Source of the DNA: Eutreptiella sp. 'Long Island Sound 2002'
Taxonomy: Eukaryota > Euglenozoa > Euglenophyceae > Eutreptiales > Eutreptiaceae
Length of the DNA: 64,000 nt
Direction: 5' to 3'
Assembly (NCBI GenBank): GCA_964036045.1
Contig: OZ038382.1
Span: 152,036,961-152,100,960, forward strand
Made by a program: the position numbers and the translations under genes. The notes under the pieces are model-generated. The model was not told where the DNA came from and made no database searches. It was given only the letters and a program-made list of their open reading frames with translations. This document shows, piece by piece, positions 1-11,942 of this stretch (positions within the stretch are counted from its first letter, which is position 1; every line of letters starts with the position of its first letter).

Positions 1-224
1 CCCACGGTGTGGAGGAGGCCACGATACCGTCGGCTCCATCCACAGTTATTGTGGCAATCAGCCTGTCCCATACCCACGTGTCCCACGAGGCCAGTCACGT
101 GTTTGACCCACGTGAGGGGGCGGTAAGCCTGCCAGCGCCCAGCCATTGCAGCCAGCAGCCACAAAAAGTATGAAAGGAGAGCGAGAGCGTGGATGCAAAG
201 CAAAGTACAAAACTCAATAAGGGG

Positions 225-420
225 GGTCCGTAAGGGGTTACTATGTCGGTAAGGGGGGGGGGGTTACTATGTCAGTAAGGGGGGGGGGGGGTTGCTATGT
301 GAGTAAGGGGGTTACTGACTCAGTAAGGGAGGTCAGTAAGGGTGGTTACTGCTCAGTAAGGGGGTTACTGACCCAAGGTCGATTAGTAACCCTTACTGCC
401 CCAAATGGGGGGGGGTTACT
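225..420. repeat. G-rich degenerate tandem repeat
   Basis: Repeated units resemble GGGGGTTACTATGTCAGTAAG with runs of up to about ten G. The unit length varies because the G runs expand and contract. A short open frame across it is a by-product of the repeat. Bases 1-224 and 421-639 hold nothing I recognise. Confidence 0.7.
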
Positions 421-639
421 AACTTTTTTCAACTTTGTCTACCGAAGGGATATGGGCAGGGAGGCACATGTACTACCCTAATTTGGATATGGGGAACGCA
501 AATTTGTACCTAGGTTGAAGCAATCTAGGTTGTTGTGGTAATAACCAAGGTATCCATGTTGGGGGGTTACTATGCTCCCCCTTACTGTGGGACACCCCAC
601 AGGAGGTATATGTCGCGGTTATACGTTGAGGCTGCCGTT

Positions 640-715
640 AGCGACTCCAATGGCAGAGGGATTTGAGGGAGAGGTGCCGCCAGCGACTCCAATGGCAGAG
701 GGATTTGAGGGAGAG
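640..715. repeat. 34-bp direct repeat, two copies
   Basis: The sequence beginning AGCGACTCCAATGGCAGAGG occurs at 640-673 and again, identically over 34 bases, at 682-715. It looks like a small tandem duplication. Nothing else in the flanking DNA is recognised. Confidence 0.8.
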
Positions 716-2397
716 GAGGAGGGGGAAACCCGGGACCCGGGGTCATCTCATCATGATTGGTCTGCGCCGCATCTGTGTCTCCTTCAACATGCTCGCTGGT
801 TGACCTCTTGGCTAACGGGGCTCCACGCTGGGCTCACTTGGATGCTGCGTCCATCTTGAGATACACGTCTTCGAGACCAAAGACATAGACATGTTCATGT
901 AGGGTTGTGGTGACAGTCGGGCTTGGCCATTCTACATCCCCGGTCCTGTCGACACGTGTGAATTTTGTTGGGCATGCCAACAAAATGACACATTTTGTCA
1001 TATTTCAAAAATGCATGCACTGGGCCATCTCCATGCATGCTTGCCGACAGCCTATGACCGGTTACTGACGAATTTGTCTTTCTTGTGCTTACGTGCCCGT
1101 GACCAGCCACTTTGGGGTCCCAAGATGGGACGCGGACCACTCACACTTGCCACAATCATACAGAGAGGCCAAAACTTGTTTTTCTTGGTTGGTGCTTATT
1201 TGGGTGTTTGTTATAATCAGGCGTTCCGTTTTATGATGAGTGCATGTGCATGCCCCTTGCCTTTGTGCAGTGTGCTTTGCTGTTTGTGATATGCCTGGAC
1301 CATCTCCAGAGTATGGCCTTGATTTTTGGGTCAAAGCTTGTGGGGGAAAATACCTCGTTACTGCCAAGATCCGGGTTCATTGGACTCTTGCCGAACTAAT
1401 ATACGACAAACATTGTTGTCCCAATGGCAATATCACCCATGAGCACTTGTACTACGGTATAGTGGTGCACTACGTCTTTTGGCTGTTTTCCGGGGGCGCG
1501 CCAGCCAACCAACCAGCACGGGGGGGGTTTCCAAAGCCTCCTAGCCACCCAGCCGCAGCTAGGCGCAGCTCTGATGGGGTAGGCTGTTGATTGGTGCTCA
1601 GTGAATGATTCTTCATGCTGTGTGATTGGCAAAGGCGGTGGCTGGAGTGGGCTTTGGCGCTTTGGCGGTCAAAGGGGTACACAAGCTTTGTGTTGCACTG
1701 CACAGATTGCATTTTGCATTGCACCATGCATCCCCTGTTCAGTACGAATCTCCCGCTTGTGGTATCAACTTGGTACGCACAAGCATTGACTGTACTGCCT
1801 GAATTTGCGAACACCGTGGCGGCTGCGAGGCGGCCCATGGCACGCCCCAGCACCCCCTTGCGTGTTGCGCGGTTACTTTCCACCAACCAAGTTGCGCTGC
1901 TAGCTCAACCACAAGTTGTGAACTTGGCTGAGAACCCTGTGTTGAAATATACCACGTTGCCGGACCCGCATGCCTAGAAGCAATTGGGTCAAGCAATGCT
2001 GGCCAACCACCGTCAGTGTTCCTGTGCCCACCTACAGCAGCAGCATGTCTTGCCGCACAATAATGTAGGGCACCTGGTATTGAGGCACCCGTGGCAGTGG
2101 GGGCTAGTACTCTCCAAGCTTCCGGCATACCTAATGGGTAGTAACGCACGATCCAAAGTGCTACACTGCCTTAGCTCCCTTGAACCCAATTTGGAACAGG
2201 GCTACTGCCTTCGCCATAGCTGGTGAGGCTGCCCAGCCCCATACCAGGAATCTATCACCTAGCAGGCTATCGCGTAGGATCTGTGCTTCGTGTAGTGTGG
2301 AACACACTCCCCACAACCGTGTTAGCTTCTTATCGAACTGCCCAGTAGCAATCTGCAGGCATGGCAGTTCCAGCTGTTTTCCTTCGGGTTTCAGAAT
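716..2397. other. No recognised gene (possible 5' remains of RT element)
   Basis: Both strands hold only short overlapping open frames with no motif I can name. A stretch ending near 1977 and another near 2226 are in the sense of the downstream reverse-transcriptase relic and could be its decayed 5' coding part, but similarity cannot be judged from one copy. Confidence 0.4.
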
Positions 2398-4296
2398 ATG
2401 TTGCGTGTCAGGGACCAAATTATGGCAGCTACGAGGTTAGTTAGCCGTGAGGGGGACATGCAATGCCTTGAGCAAGACATGGAAGATATGTATTGGGAGG
2501 TACCCAAAGATGAAATGCTACAGAGTCTTACGTGGGCACTAGCCCTGTTGTCCAAAGGAAAAACGGAGTTGTTTTTCTCCCTTGCAAAAGGCGGACTCAA
2601 TGAGTTGGACAGAGTAGGTACAGCTTCCAGCGACCACTTTGTAGTGCATTCCTGTGACTTCCATTTTAGCATATTAAAAAAGGATGGTGGTGCCACATCC
2701 CACGGGGGCGGCGTGGCGCCGTGCTCAGCTTTTCTGGATAGGACCCCCACCAGCCACTGCAGAAAAGTCGCTTCACTGCGAAGGAAGGCACGCCCCATAC
2801 GTGCCTCAAGGGCGTGTGAAACCACTCCTCGACTCCTGGCCTTGTCAACACGCTTGCAGGTGTGGGGCTTCGCGTGCACGCCGGTAAGCTTCATCTTTAA
2901 CAAGTTCACTCAACTCCTGCACGGTGTCAATTGCTTGTTCTGGTTGCACCAGTGCTGTGTTGTCTGATGTACCATCAGAGAGGCAGTTTTCTGCAAACTG
3001 TGTTGCGGTCTGTGCCGAGACCCCCCTTCTCAAATGGCGTGATGTTATCTCTTTTCTGAGACACCCCTTTCGGGGATGGGGACGTCTAGTAGGACGCGCA
3101 TTACAGCAGGTTGTGCTGGAAATAGCAGGTCGAGTATTGTCGAATTTGAGCTATTTAATAACTGTTTTTTCACCATGGGGCCTCTGATCCTTTTGCAGGG
3201 AACCACAGGGATCCCCATTGGAGGTTTCTTGAGTGCGCAACTGACAGAACTATGGTGTATCTGGCGCGAGGTCACAGCCATGTAGCGAGACAGTAGAGTG
3301 GAGACAGAGAGCAAGTTTGCTGCACACTGTACCGACCACTTCGCACTGCCTGCCACCCTGCACCTTGCTGACCCGTCAGATTTTTCTATCAGCCCTGATG
3401 ACCGAGGTATGCTAAGTGAAGCAGACATTCAGCACTCCTCGAACGTCCCAGAAGTCACACGTGATGTCCTGGTTGAGGGAGGCTTTCAAGGGTGGGACAG
3501 ACCAATGGAAAAGTTGTTTGGCTGCATTCAGCTGCCAGGTCTGACACTGTTGCTCATCAGTTCTACCCCGTGGAACGGTTTGCCTATCGGTAGACTAGGC
3601 GTCCTGCTGAAGAATCGCCCCCGCAAACAAAGGGACAGGGTGCGTGAGTTTTACTCTGATTTTTCACCCGTGGCTGCCCTATTAGGGGAGATGTTGAGTA
3701 ATGAGAGGGCACCAACAGTGCAGCCATTTGACGCGCCCCTGTGCCTCATTTCACGCTTCCGCGACAACATCTATCTGCTGCTGTGCAATGTGCCGGCAGA
3801 CTCCCTGCCGCAGGTCAAACAAGCATTGAGCGCGTTACTCAGGGTGGTGTATGGTATTCAGCTGAAGTGGGAGCTGCACGGCGAGTACGTCACCTGGGGG
3901 GAGGGAAAAGTTTCTAAGCGGCGAGGTACCTGTGTCAGACTGCTGAGAAAAGCGTGTACCCTGTCGCTGGATGACCCCCCGAGTGATGTGGAATGGGGTT
4001 CTTGGGTTGATAGGGTTAGCCCTCATGCGAAGCAAGTCTGGAAATCCCAGTTCCCGTCGCTGCTGCTGAAATGTATGTGGTATGCCCTCACCACGACAGA
4101 CTTTGTCACGAACCTCCGTTCGGTTATATGGGGTATGGGGGCCAAGTCCTACCCGAGGAAGTGGTGGCACCCCACACTCTGGCGACTGTTCCACAAACAT
4201 GCTTGGCACAGGGTGGTGGGGTTCCAGGATTTGCTGAAGTGGGTCGAGGAAGGCACCTGCCGCCGGGCCACTGACCCTGCTATAATTTTGCTCTGA
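2398..4296 (+). pseudogene. Reverse transcriptase relic, unclassified retroelement
   Basis: Three reverse-transcriptase motifs lie in order and in a single frame, interrupted by in-frame stops (TGA 2965-2967, another in the 2968-3075 stretch, TAG 3283-3285). Motif A is near 2476 (LEQDMEDMYWEVP). Motif B is at 3196-3240 (QGTTGIPIGGFLSAQ). Motif C is at 3760-3768 within RFRDNIYLLL. The last open segment, from 3298, encodes about 330 residues and continues past motif C into a conserved-looking thumb-like tail (QLKWELHGEYVTW, then YPRKWWHP). The second aspartate of the usual xDD motif is Asn. About 2680-3040 shows no RT similarity and may be an insertion or unspliced intron. The family is not one I can name. 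A related truncated copy of the C-terminal part lies at 5061-5621. It is probably a dead retroelement. Confidence 0.7.
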
Positions 4297-5060
4297 CCAT
4301 TATAGAAGATGCCACACTGTGGGTGGAGGGGCATTGGGGCGAGGGAAAGTTCCGGGCCGGCGAGTGCTGCGCACTGCGCAACGGCCCTACACTTTCCCTC
4401 TTTCACACTTATGGTGTATGAGTCACTGTTTCTTTGGAGCAGGTAGGACCACAGTTGGCGCTGTGAAGCGCACGCGACCATCGGCGCCGGAAAGAACCCG
4501 CAGATCCCAGAATCGCCTGTTCAAAAGTGAGGTCTGGGACTGAACTTCGGATTCCGTGGTTCAATTTCGGTTTTTTAAGCACCAATCTCATTTTTAATGC
4601 ATGTTTGATTTTCTGACACCTGCAGAATGGGTTTTCAGACATACAGCGGAATGACCGAATGTTGTTGAGTGCTACTGTGGTTGTCCCCGCCGCTCTCAGG
4701 AAGTGACCCGACACACCACCCATCCTATCTGTGCTGTTTAGTCGCTGTGTATGGCGTGTGAAAGCATGATACACTACAGTACTACATGTTCACGTGGTAT
4801 GTGCTCAAGTAAACTACATAGGCCAAGAGGAAAACCAAACGAAAGCGATAGGGCGCAGAGTGAGTGTTGAACACAGTAGCAGTGATGTGCTTTGCATGGA
4901 GGACGCGCCGTTCAATACTGTCTGCAGCTCATGTACATGTGAGCAGTCTTGGTGTTTGCACTCGTCCTGCCCCTCTTGGCCCTCTAACAAATTTGCACGC
5001 GCAAGGTGCACTGCCCCCCATGCAAAATACAACCTCAATGGTGCAAAACACATATAGTTT
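4297..5060. other. Spacer between two RT relics, no gene seen
   Basis: No motif or convincing open frame is seen on either strand. The stretch separates the two related reverse-transcriptase remnants and could be the 3' end of one copy and the decayed 5' part of the next. Confidence 0.4.
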
Positions 5061-5621
5061 TTGTGCAAATCACAGCTTCGCGGGCGGGTACAAGGTAGGG
5101 ATTTGGGGTTCAATGACGAGTCTGCTGAGCTTCCCTCCCTCCTCCTCTTTTTAGAACACTTCCTCAATGCGGTCTTTAACATACCCATGAAGTGGGGAAA
5201 ACATGGTATTGCAACACATTGGTGTGAAGGGCGTCTTATCACCCAGCCTGAATTTGCCCTCCTGCTGAAGGGCGTCTCCTATCAGCACCCAGCGGCTCCA
5301 TGTCCCACCCTTGACCTGTCCCTGTGGTCTAGGTGGGTGGACTGTTGTGCCCCAAACGCCCAGCTGGCACTTAAATCCAGGGTGCCTTCTGTGGCCCAGA
5401 AGGCAGTAGTACTTGCCAAGGCAGCCCTCCACCGACAAATCAATATTGCCTCCCTCATCAGGGGGTGTGCGTACAAAGGGTACCCACGAAGTTGGTGGTG
5501 GCCAGGCCTTTTTGCTGTCCTCAAGGCCACAGACCACCTAAGCCTCGTGCGGAATTTTCTGGTTTCTAAGTGGGTGAGCGAGGGTAGGGCATTTGCCACG
5601 CACAAACACCATGTGTCATGA
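5061..5621 (+). pseudogene. Truncated C-terminal copy of the same RT family
   Basis: The last roughly 150 codons align by eye with the tail of the relic at 3298-4296. Shared features are a short block ending in KWGKHG versus KWELHG, a Trp-x-x-Trp-Val-Asp block (SLWSRWVD versus EWGSWVD), YPRSWWWP versus YPRKWWHP, and a final KWVSEG versus KWVEEG. The catalytic motifs A-C are missing, so this is the 3' part of a second copy. The first about 35 codons show no similarity and are probably not part of the original frame. It lies 0.5 kb upstream of the exostosin gene, on the same strand. Confidence 0.65.
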
Positions 5622-6145
5622 GAGTGTGAATCCTGCCTGCTCTGCTGTACATGACAGCAGCCTGACGGTGTGTGTGTACCATAGATTCGAAAGAGTAGAG
5701 CGACACCCGCACTGTGCTCCAGGTTTTTGTGTGGCAACCCTTTGGTGGGCTCTGCCAATTTTGCAGCAGTAGTGCCTGTGCTTTTCTGCGCCCCTTGATT
5801 GACTTTTTACCATACCTTGAGTTGAGGGTGCATTGGATGATGCCAGGCGCAAAGCACAATGTGCGTGCCCTAATTGGACTTGTCACTTTGTCACTTGGTG
5901 GGCATTTTTGTTTAAAGGAGGTTTCGTCCACACAGCTTGTCTGCCGCCCAGAACTGTCTGTGCTGGTGGTGTTGTACCAAGGGTAGAGACCAATCAATTT
6001 CCTCTTTTGCCCTTCTAGACACCAGCCCCGCTATTCGTGTTTTCTTGCCCTTGTTGCCAACATCTCATCGCAAACATCTTGCCCAGTGGGTTGTTTGGCC
6101 TGTTGTTTTTTTCTTCTCGCACAGTGGGCGGATGTCGGTTGACAT

Positions 6146-7561
6146 ATGCTGGAGGCATCTTCTGGTGACCTCTTGGCACTGATTCTGCTGGTCTGCTGTC
6201 TATTGCATCGTTGCCTCCCTTTTGCTTTGGCGGGAAGCGTTGGCTCCGAGACGTTCAATGACCGCCTAGGCACCCGAGAATCGGCATCATGGCTCACTGC
6301 TCCCGCATTGTCGGTTGCTCAAGTTGATGGCGCTATCGAGCAACTGCGGGTCTATGTGTACACGCCGCCGGAACACCTACTTCCCAAGCTTGGGCTCTCC
6401 CAAATGAACAAGGCCATCTACTTCCGCCTAGAGACCCAACTGCTTGCGAAGCTCATGGAAATGGATGGCCGCAAGGGAAGCTGCCGCATTGTCGAGGACC
6501 CCCAAGCGGCCGACTTTTTCTGGGTGCCTCACACTTTGCAGGCGCATTATCATGACCCCGAATATATTTCCCACGCGCTCAGGCCGTTTCTGTTGCACAT
6601 TGTGCACAACCTGCCCTTTTATAATAACTCCGGGGGCCGCGACCATGTCTTTGTGTACGTCTGGGACAATGGCCCGGTCTGCGACATTGACGCCCAAAAG
6701 TGGCAGCGCGATCCCGTGTTCAGGCGCGTCGTGCACCCCATGATCGTTGTTGGCTACTACGGCAGCAAAGGCTTCAAGGCAACAGCGCCCAGCGATGTCC
6801 GCAAGCACTGCTTTTGGCTGGGCCATGACATCACCCTGCCCCAATGGAACTATTTTCACCGCAGGCACCCCCCGCCCGCATTTTCACCGTCTTTTTTGCG
6901 CCACAAGGCGACGCTCGCCTATGCCAACATGTATTTCCACGGGGACACCCGCAAAGCAGGCCTCCTCTGCTCGAAAGGCATTCGGGGTTGGCTATCAAAC
7001 TACATGATGCGCAACTGTCGACGGCCGCGCAGGGGCGGCAACACGACCCAGCAGTACGGATGCTCGTCTCTGAGGACCTGCACCGGCGAACACGTGGGCA
7101 TATTTGCACTTTGTCCCGCAGGGTTGGGCTGTTGGTCGTCCCGCTTCTACGACGCGATCGATCGGCTGGCCCTGCCGGTGATAATGGCAAACGGCATCGT
7201 CCAGCCGTTTGAGCGCTTCTTCGACTACACAGAGTTCACCGTCAAAGTCATGACCGCGCCAACGCCTTCCTTTACACATCCGCTGTTGGACCGGTTACAT
7301 GACAGCGCAATCGGGTTCCGTCGGGCATGTTTGCATTGCACGGCGGCCGCCTCCGAGTCCGAATGCCAGTCGCACCCGCTGGCCCGCAAGCTCCGGTCCT
7401 TGGCCGCCCATAGACCCTGGTTCTCGTGGGACGTCAACGCCTCCAAGAATTCCCTGAAGCTGTTCCTGCTGGAGCTGCATTGCAGGACCGCGCGAGGCAG
7501 AGGGCACCCGCTTTGTAGCGGTGACGTGGCCACTATCTCCCACATGGAATACGGTGTGTAG
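6146..7561 (+). CDS. Exostosin-family glycosyltransferase (GT47)
   Basis: A single uninterrupted 471-codon frame. The N-terminus carries a hydrophobic stretch (about residues 9-30, LLALILLVCCLLHRC...) that fits a signal anchor for a type II Golgi/ER membrane enzyme. The body has the usual exostosin pattern: RVYVYTPP near residue 68, ADFFWVPH near 125, a central HVFVYVWDNG block, GHDITLP, an FHGDTR block that often starts the C-terminal half, and the signature CPAGLGCWSSRFYDAI followed by LPVIMANGIVQPFERFFDY. The family transfers sugars from nucleotide donors to glycans; members act in heparan sulfate or cell-wall polysaccharide synthesis, and the exact donor cannot be read here. The length is normal for algal members. 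No intron is needed. The start is the first Met ahead of the anchor. Neighbours are retroelement debris, so there is no functional context. Confidence 0.9.
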   Translation: MLEASSGDLLALILLVCCLLHRCLPFALAGSVGSETFNDRLGTRESASWLTAPALSVAQVDGAIEQLRVYVYTPPEHLLPKLGLSQMNKAIYFRLETQLLAKLMEMDGRKGSCRIVEDPQAADFFWVPHTLQAHYHDPEYISHALRPFLLHIVHNLPFYNNSGGRDHVFVYVWDNGPVCDIDAQKWQRDPVFRRVVHPMIVVGYYGSKGFKATAPSDVRKHCFWLGHDITLPQWNYFHRRHPPPAFSPSFLRHKATLAYANMYFHGDTRKAGLLCSKGIRGWLSNYMMRNCRRPRRGGNTTQQYGCSSLRTCTGEHVGIFALCPAGLGCWSSRFYDAIDRLALPVIMANGIVQPFERFFDYTEFTVKVMTAPTPSFTHPLLDRLHDSAIGFRRACLHCTAAASESECQSHPLARKLRSLAAHRPWFSWDVNASKNSLKLFLLELHCRTARGRGHPLCSGDVATISHMEYGV

Positions 7562-8449
7562 GCTGCGCTCTGGCACTGGTCTCGCAGTCCCTTTGAGACC
7601 CCAGTGCTGTTGCAGCAGAGCGCTGGCGTGACGTCGCCTGACAATAGCACAGTATGGTACAGGTACCTGAGCCTACGGGGGCCCATTTGACACTGGAAGA
7701 GGGGGAGGCTCAGGAGACCTACAGTCGTGCTTACCAACGCGGTCACAACTGGAACGGGTGTGGTGTGAGCGGTGCCTCCCGAAGATGTCCCTTTGCTCCA
7801 CAAAGCTGCTCAGCAAAAGGCTTGTGGTTCCGGGACACGTGGTTGACCATTGGGTTACGCTCGCTGCGGGTCTCGGAAGGTGGGCGCCATGCTGTCGGCG
7901 CCAAGTGTAAACAGGGCCGTCGTCACAACACCATCCCACGCGGCACTCGCCCTGTTGCTGGGGGCTGCGTCACCGCGTCGCGCTGTTGCCATGGACGCCG
8001 CCGTGGCCGTGGCACGCGCGCACAAACGCGACACCGCATGGACACGGGCGCGCGTGAGAGAGTGTGTTTTCTGTGCCCACCCCTCCCCCCGAACAACGTG
8101 TTTACCATCTCTTTCAGTTCCAACCAATCAGTCAAACAAGGTCTCACCCCCCCCCCCCCCCCCGAATTAGGTGGGCGTATTTGGGTTGTCGCGGCGATGG
8201 GTTTCAGATACATGGCCAAGGGCCAAGTAAAGTATGTTTTGTGCAGGAGTAGTATACCATCCACCCCATACTCTGTGCAAATCTCACTCAAAACGTGACT
8301 TCTCCTCCCTTCGTTTGCCTTTTGTTGAGGCAGTGCGCTGCTTCAGGCCCAGGCCACAATGGGTTCAACAGTGGGTTCATGAGTTCATGACTTTTCCAAA
8401 GTTGTCCCCTGAACATGCTGAAAACGGTGTATGAGAAGCCCAAGCATCC

Positions 8450-8869
8450 GTGTTGGGCAGAAACAGTAGCGGAGGATGTCATGCAGGTATGTGCCTGAAT
8501 TGGGTTGACGGTTTGCATCCATGTGGAGCTAGGGGTTTCCTAACATCGGCCATTTTGGACTATTTTGCTAACATCAACGCATCATGTCTCTTTTGTCAAG
8601 TTGACATAAAGTCTGCCTTTTTGCATTTATTTGCCCACTTTCAGCCTGTTTTGGCCCGTTTTGGCCCACCCAAAGGCCTGAAGTGCTTTAAAAATGGGCG
8701 GGCCGCTATAAACTCTGACAAGATTCGCGCCAGCCGCCGAGTGAAGGCGTTCCTCTGGACACATGCCAGGCGCGTTACTGTTTCATTCATAGCCGTGCGA
8801 TGCGTTCCCAGTGCCCCATGCCCTGTGATAGTGCTCCCCACAGCAGTTCGAGCCAAACTTGCGAGATAA
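8450..8869 (+). other. Unrecognised ORF, 139 codons
   Basis: An open frame with a stretch reading CLFCQVDIKSAFLHL (about residues 46-60). This superficially resembles motif A of reverse transcriptases (Asp, then an aromatic four residues on), but motifs B and C are not found downstream, and the rest of the frame is compositionally ordinary. It may be retroelement debris or chance. I do not assign a function. Confidence 0.25.
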
Positions 8870-10317
8870 TTGACTCATATGTTTTCGGGGGTTTCGTTCG
8901 AACCGACTGCCTGCCCCCACGGGATGGATGCAACACTTGAAACAGGCCTGAGCCCTGTGCGACGAAATGCACCACCTCTCAGGCGGTGTCGTGCCCACGA
9001 GCGGATATCAACAGCGGCAGCAGATATGGAGCTGTGTGTTGCAGACAAAGATCAAGAATACAGCTGTGTGCTTGCGTTTGCTCTTTTGGTTGGTTCCTAC
9101 AAAAGGTATGGCCGTGTCCCCAAGGCACGGCCGCTGCATGACATGGTACCTGGGAGCCTTAGATTTGGGCGGGATGGCATGTGTAAAGATGCTGGGCTGC
9201 GAAACAGCATTGGTGTGCTACAATTCGCTGGTTAGGGTTCGGGTTTGCTGGTTCGCTTTGGCGCATGCAGGTCTGGTAAAGTACGTGGCTGTTGGCCCCC
9301 AGGGTTGTTGATTGAATAGGGATGGGATTCAGTCTTCAGTGCCTCAGGGAACTTGTTCTAGATGGTATTGTCAGTGATCCAGGAGGGTTTTGACGCAGTG
9401 CACATTCAGCAGAATTATTTGGACCAACGGGCACACTCGCAGGAGTGGACACAAGCAAGTACACAATTTGCACTGAAAACGGCCATTTTTTTTCAAACAA
9501 CCTTGGAAAGGGGTTTTCGGCGGCTTCAGTGACCCCTCTAGAGTGGTGGTGTTGGGAATGCTGTGATAGTATAATCATGAGGGGCACCCCATTGCAGCAT
9601 GCATGCAGTGCAACTATTTGGCCCTTAGGGCAGCCCGAGCACCCGTTGTTGGAGCCAGTTGTTGGACAACGTCCTCATGTGTTCGACACTTACCGCTCGA
9701 ACATGTCAAAGATGGTTGCCAAGTTGATGTAGAGTGGTTGCTTTGCCCATTCCACCGTTGCCACTTGCATGCAAATCACTTCATTATGTGGATCCTCCGA
9801 TGGGGGGCACTTCGGGCATAGCACACACTGTCTGAAACTAGTTTGTATTGATGTGACTCTCCCACATTCCTCCCCGTTTCCCCTACCTCGTCATGGAAGA
9901 TGTCCTTGAAGATGTTTTTCCAATGGGCCGAAGAATCTCCACAAGGAGTTCCTTTCGTGTTCTTGCATGTTGCGGCAAGCCATGGATATGGGATGCCAAG
10001 CTATGAGGAATATGGTTTTAAAGGCAACAGATGAACAAGAACCACATTAATTGCATTGGGTTTGGGAACGACTGGGCACGTGGACTTAGTCTAGTAATAT
10101 GGGCTTCGGTAAGGGCTGGTTTCGTGGGCATTTGGAACGGGGGCAATTTGGAGGCTTTTTTTTGGGAAAATATGTTTGACAAAATAGCGCGCAGTGCACA
10201 CACAGTGCAAGGATTCCCCCATGGCCGATGCCTCTAGCCCCGCTCAGAGCTGGCCATGGCCCAATTGAAAGATGTGAAATCACTATTTGCAGTGACAATA
10301 GGGTTCAAATTGCTGTA

Positions 10318-10450
10318 ATCAGTTTTCACCCTCAACAGCTCCAAACTCGAACAATTCAAAACGGACGTTTCCAACATTTTAACCACTCACAATGATCAAG
10401 TCTCACATGTAAAGCATGTTTTCTACCTGCTTTACGTGTTTCTCACTCCA
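10318..10450 (+). repeat. Diverged single copy of repeat family R1
   Basis: Contains, in order, GTTTTCACCCT, AACAGCTCCAAA, a GTTTCC-type block, AATGATCAAG, GTAAAGCATGTTTT and a final TGTTTCTCACTCC. These are the successive blocks of the R1 unit that is tandemly arranged at 24.7, 29.3, 30.8 and 32.3 kb. It is much more diverged than those copies and lies outside the large gene, so the family is dispersed and not confined to that intron. Confidence 0.6.
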
Positions 10451-11597
10451 CTTGGCCACGTGGTGCTCAGAGGGGGGCTGAAATAGTGGAAAGTAATGAT
10501 GGGAAGCATTCCGGGAATAACCATCTCAAACGGGGTGCACGGCATGTGTGGTGCAAGTACCCCCCGCTCAACGGGGACTGACTATATTGTGCTCTTACCA
10601 GAAGGGGGTGTCTGAATGCTTTTGTTTGATGTGCTGTGGAGATCTTTTCTTTTTGTATGGTTGCTGCATTGCACATACATGAAGTTGCTGCAATGTTGTT
10701 TGAAGTGCATTGGTGGGGCATCTAGTACCTCAAACCACCGAATGCCTGGGTCGTGAACACCAGAAGAAAGTCAGACCAACATAGAGCTTGTTGATACGGG
10801 GGCTGCACTGTGCCAGCCTGAGCGGGATCATTTATGCTGCCCCCCTCTATTCGATTCTTCATTCTTCAGTTCGAGCTCGTTTTCCTTGTACCTTGTAACC
10901 TTCACAACCTGCCACAGGGTGCTACAGCCCTCTCCGCCGTTTTCTAATGGGCGCAGATTCATTGCCCTTTGGAACCGATTGATGCTGCCTTAACCGCCTG
11001 TGCCCCATGTTCCAATCGCTTGCCCAACCACCTTGAAAGCCGCTCTTCAGCCTACCAATTCTTACATTCCCGGGTCAATGTCTCCCAATCCGCCGTGGCT
11101 CTAGGAGGGACTGGGGCATGCCATGTGAGGACAACAGCGTCATTGAGGCCAAAATTCGAGGAATTGAGCATGGCCAGACTACAACCAAAGGTTCCTGGAG
11201 CTTTTCCCCCAAGGATGTGAATGATTTGTGCTCCTCCACATCTGGTGCAGCTGCAAAGTGTAAGGCCATGATCAGTCCATTGCGTGTGTTTTGACGGGTG
11301 TCATCACACTGCGCCCAGACGGGCTCCTTGGCATTCGTATGTTGACCATTTGTCCAGTATAAGCCCGGCATCAGAGGGCATTAGCACAAACCCGACAGGG
11401 ACAGAAGGGGAAGACAAACCAAGCACAGCACAGTGTGAACGCAAACAGGCAAAAGCATGTGTGGGGCGCAACAGAAAGGAAAATGGGGGATGGGGGACAC
11501 AAAAGAAGGAGTGCAATAGGAGCCAGGGGACCGAGTAGGCGAAACCCGGAAGGTTTTTGCTGCTTATGGGAGGCAGGGTAGTCCTTAAGGGACCACA

Positions 11598-11942
11598 TTT
11601 TTTTTTTGTTAAGGACCGCCCTTACAGACCGCCCCAAGGGACCACCAACCGCTAACCGCCAACTGCCACCAACCGCCACCAACCGCCACCAACCGCCAAC
11701 CGCCAACCGCGACCAACCGCCAACCGTCAACCGCTGCCAACCGCCACCAACCACCCATCACCAACTGCCAACTGCCGCCAACCGCCGCAAACCACCAACC
11801 GCCAACCGCCAACCGGCAATCTCCACCAGCCGCCAACCGCCAATCGCCACCAACCATGGTTGAACAAATGAGCTACACGCGGTCGTTTTTGAAAAAACCA
11901 TGTTCCGGAACAGTTTTTTTTTTCCGTTACGGACCGCCCTGA
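11598..11942 (+). repeat. AACCGCC minisatellite between two T-run/GGACCGCCC flanks
   Basis: The core at about 11640-11860 is a degenerate array of CCACCAACCG / CCAACCGCCAACCG words. It lies between two similar blocks in the same orientation: a T run followed by GTTAAGGACCGCCCTTA at 11598-11624, and a T run followed by CGTTACGGACCGCCCTGA at 11914-11942. Frames across it spell repeating Pro/Thr/Asn or Trp/Gly peptides and are not genes. Confidence 0.75.

Noticed and set aside
8450-8869. CQVDIKSAFLHL as an RT motif A
   Set aside because: No motif B or C follows within 1 kb in any frame, so the resemblance may be chance.
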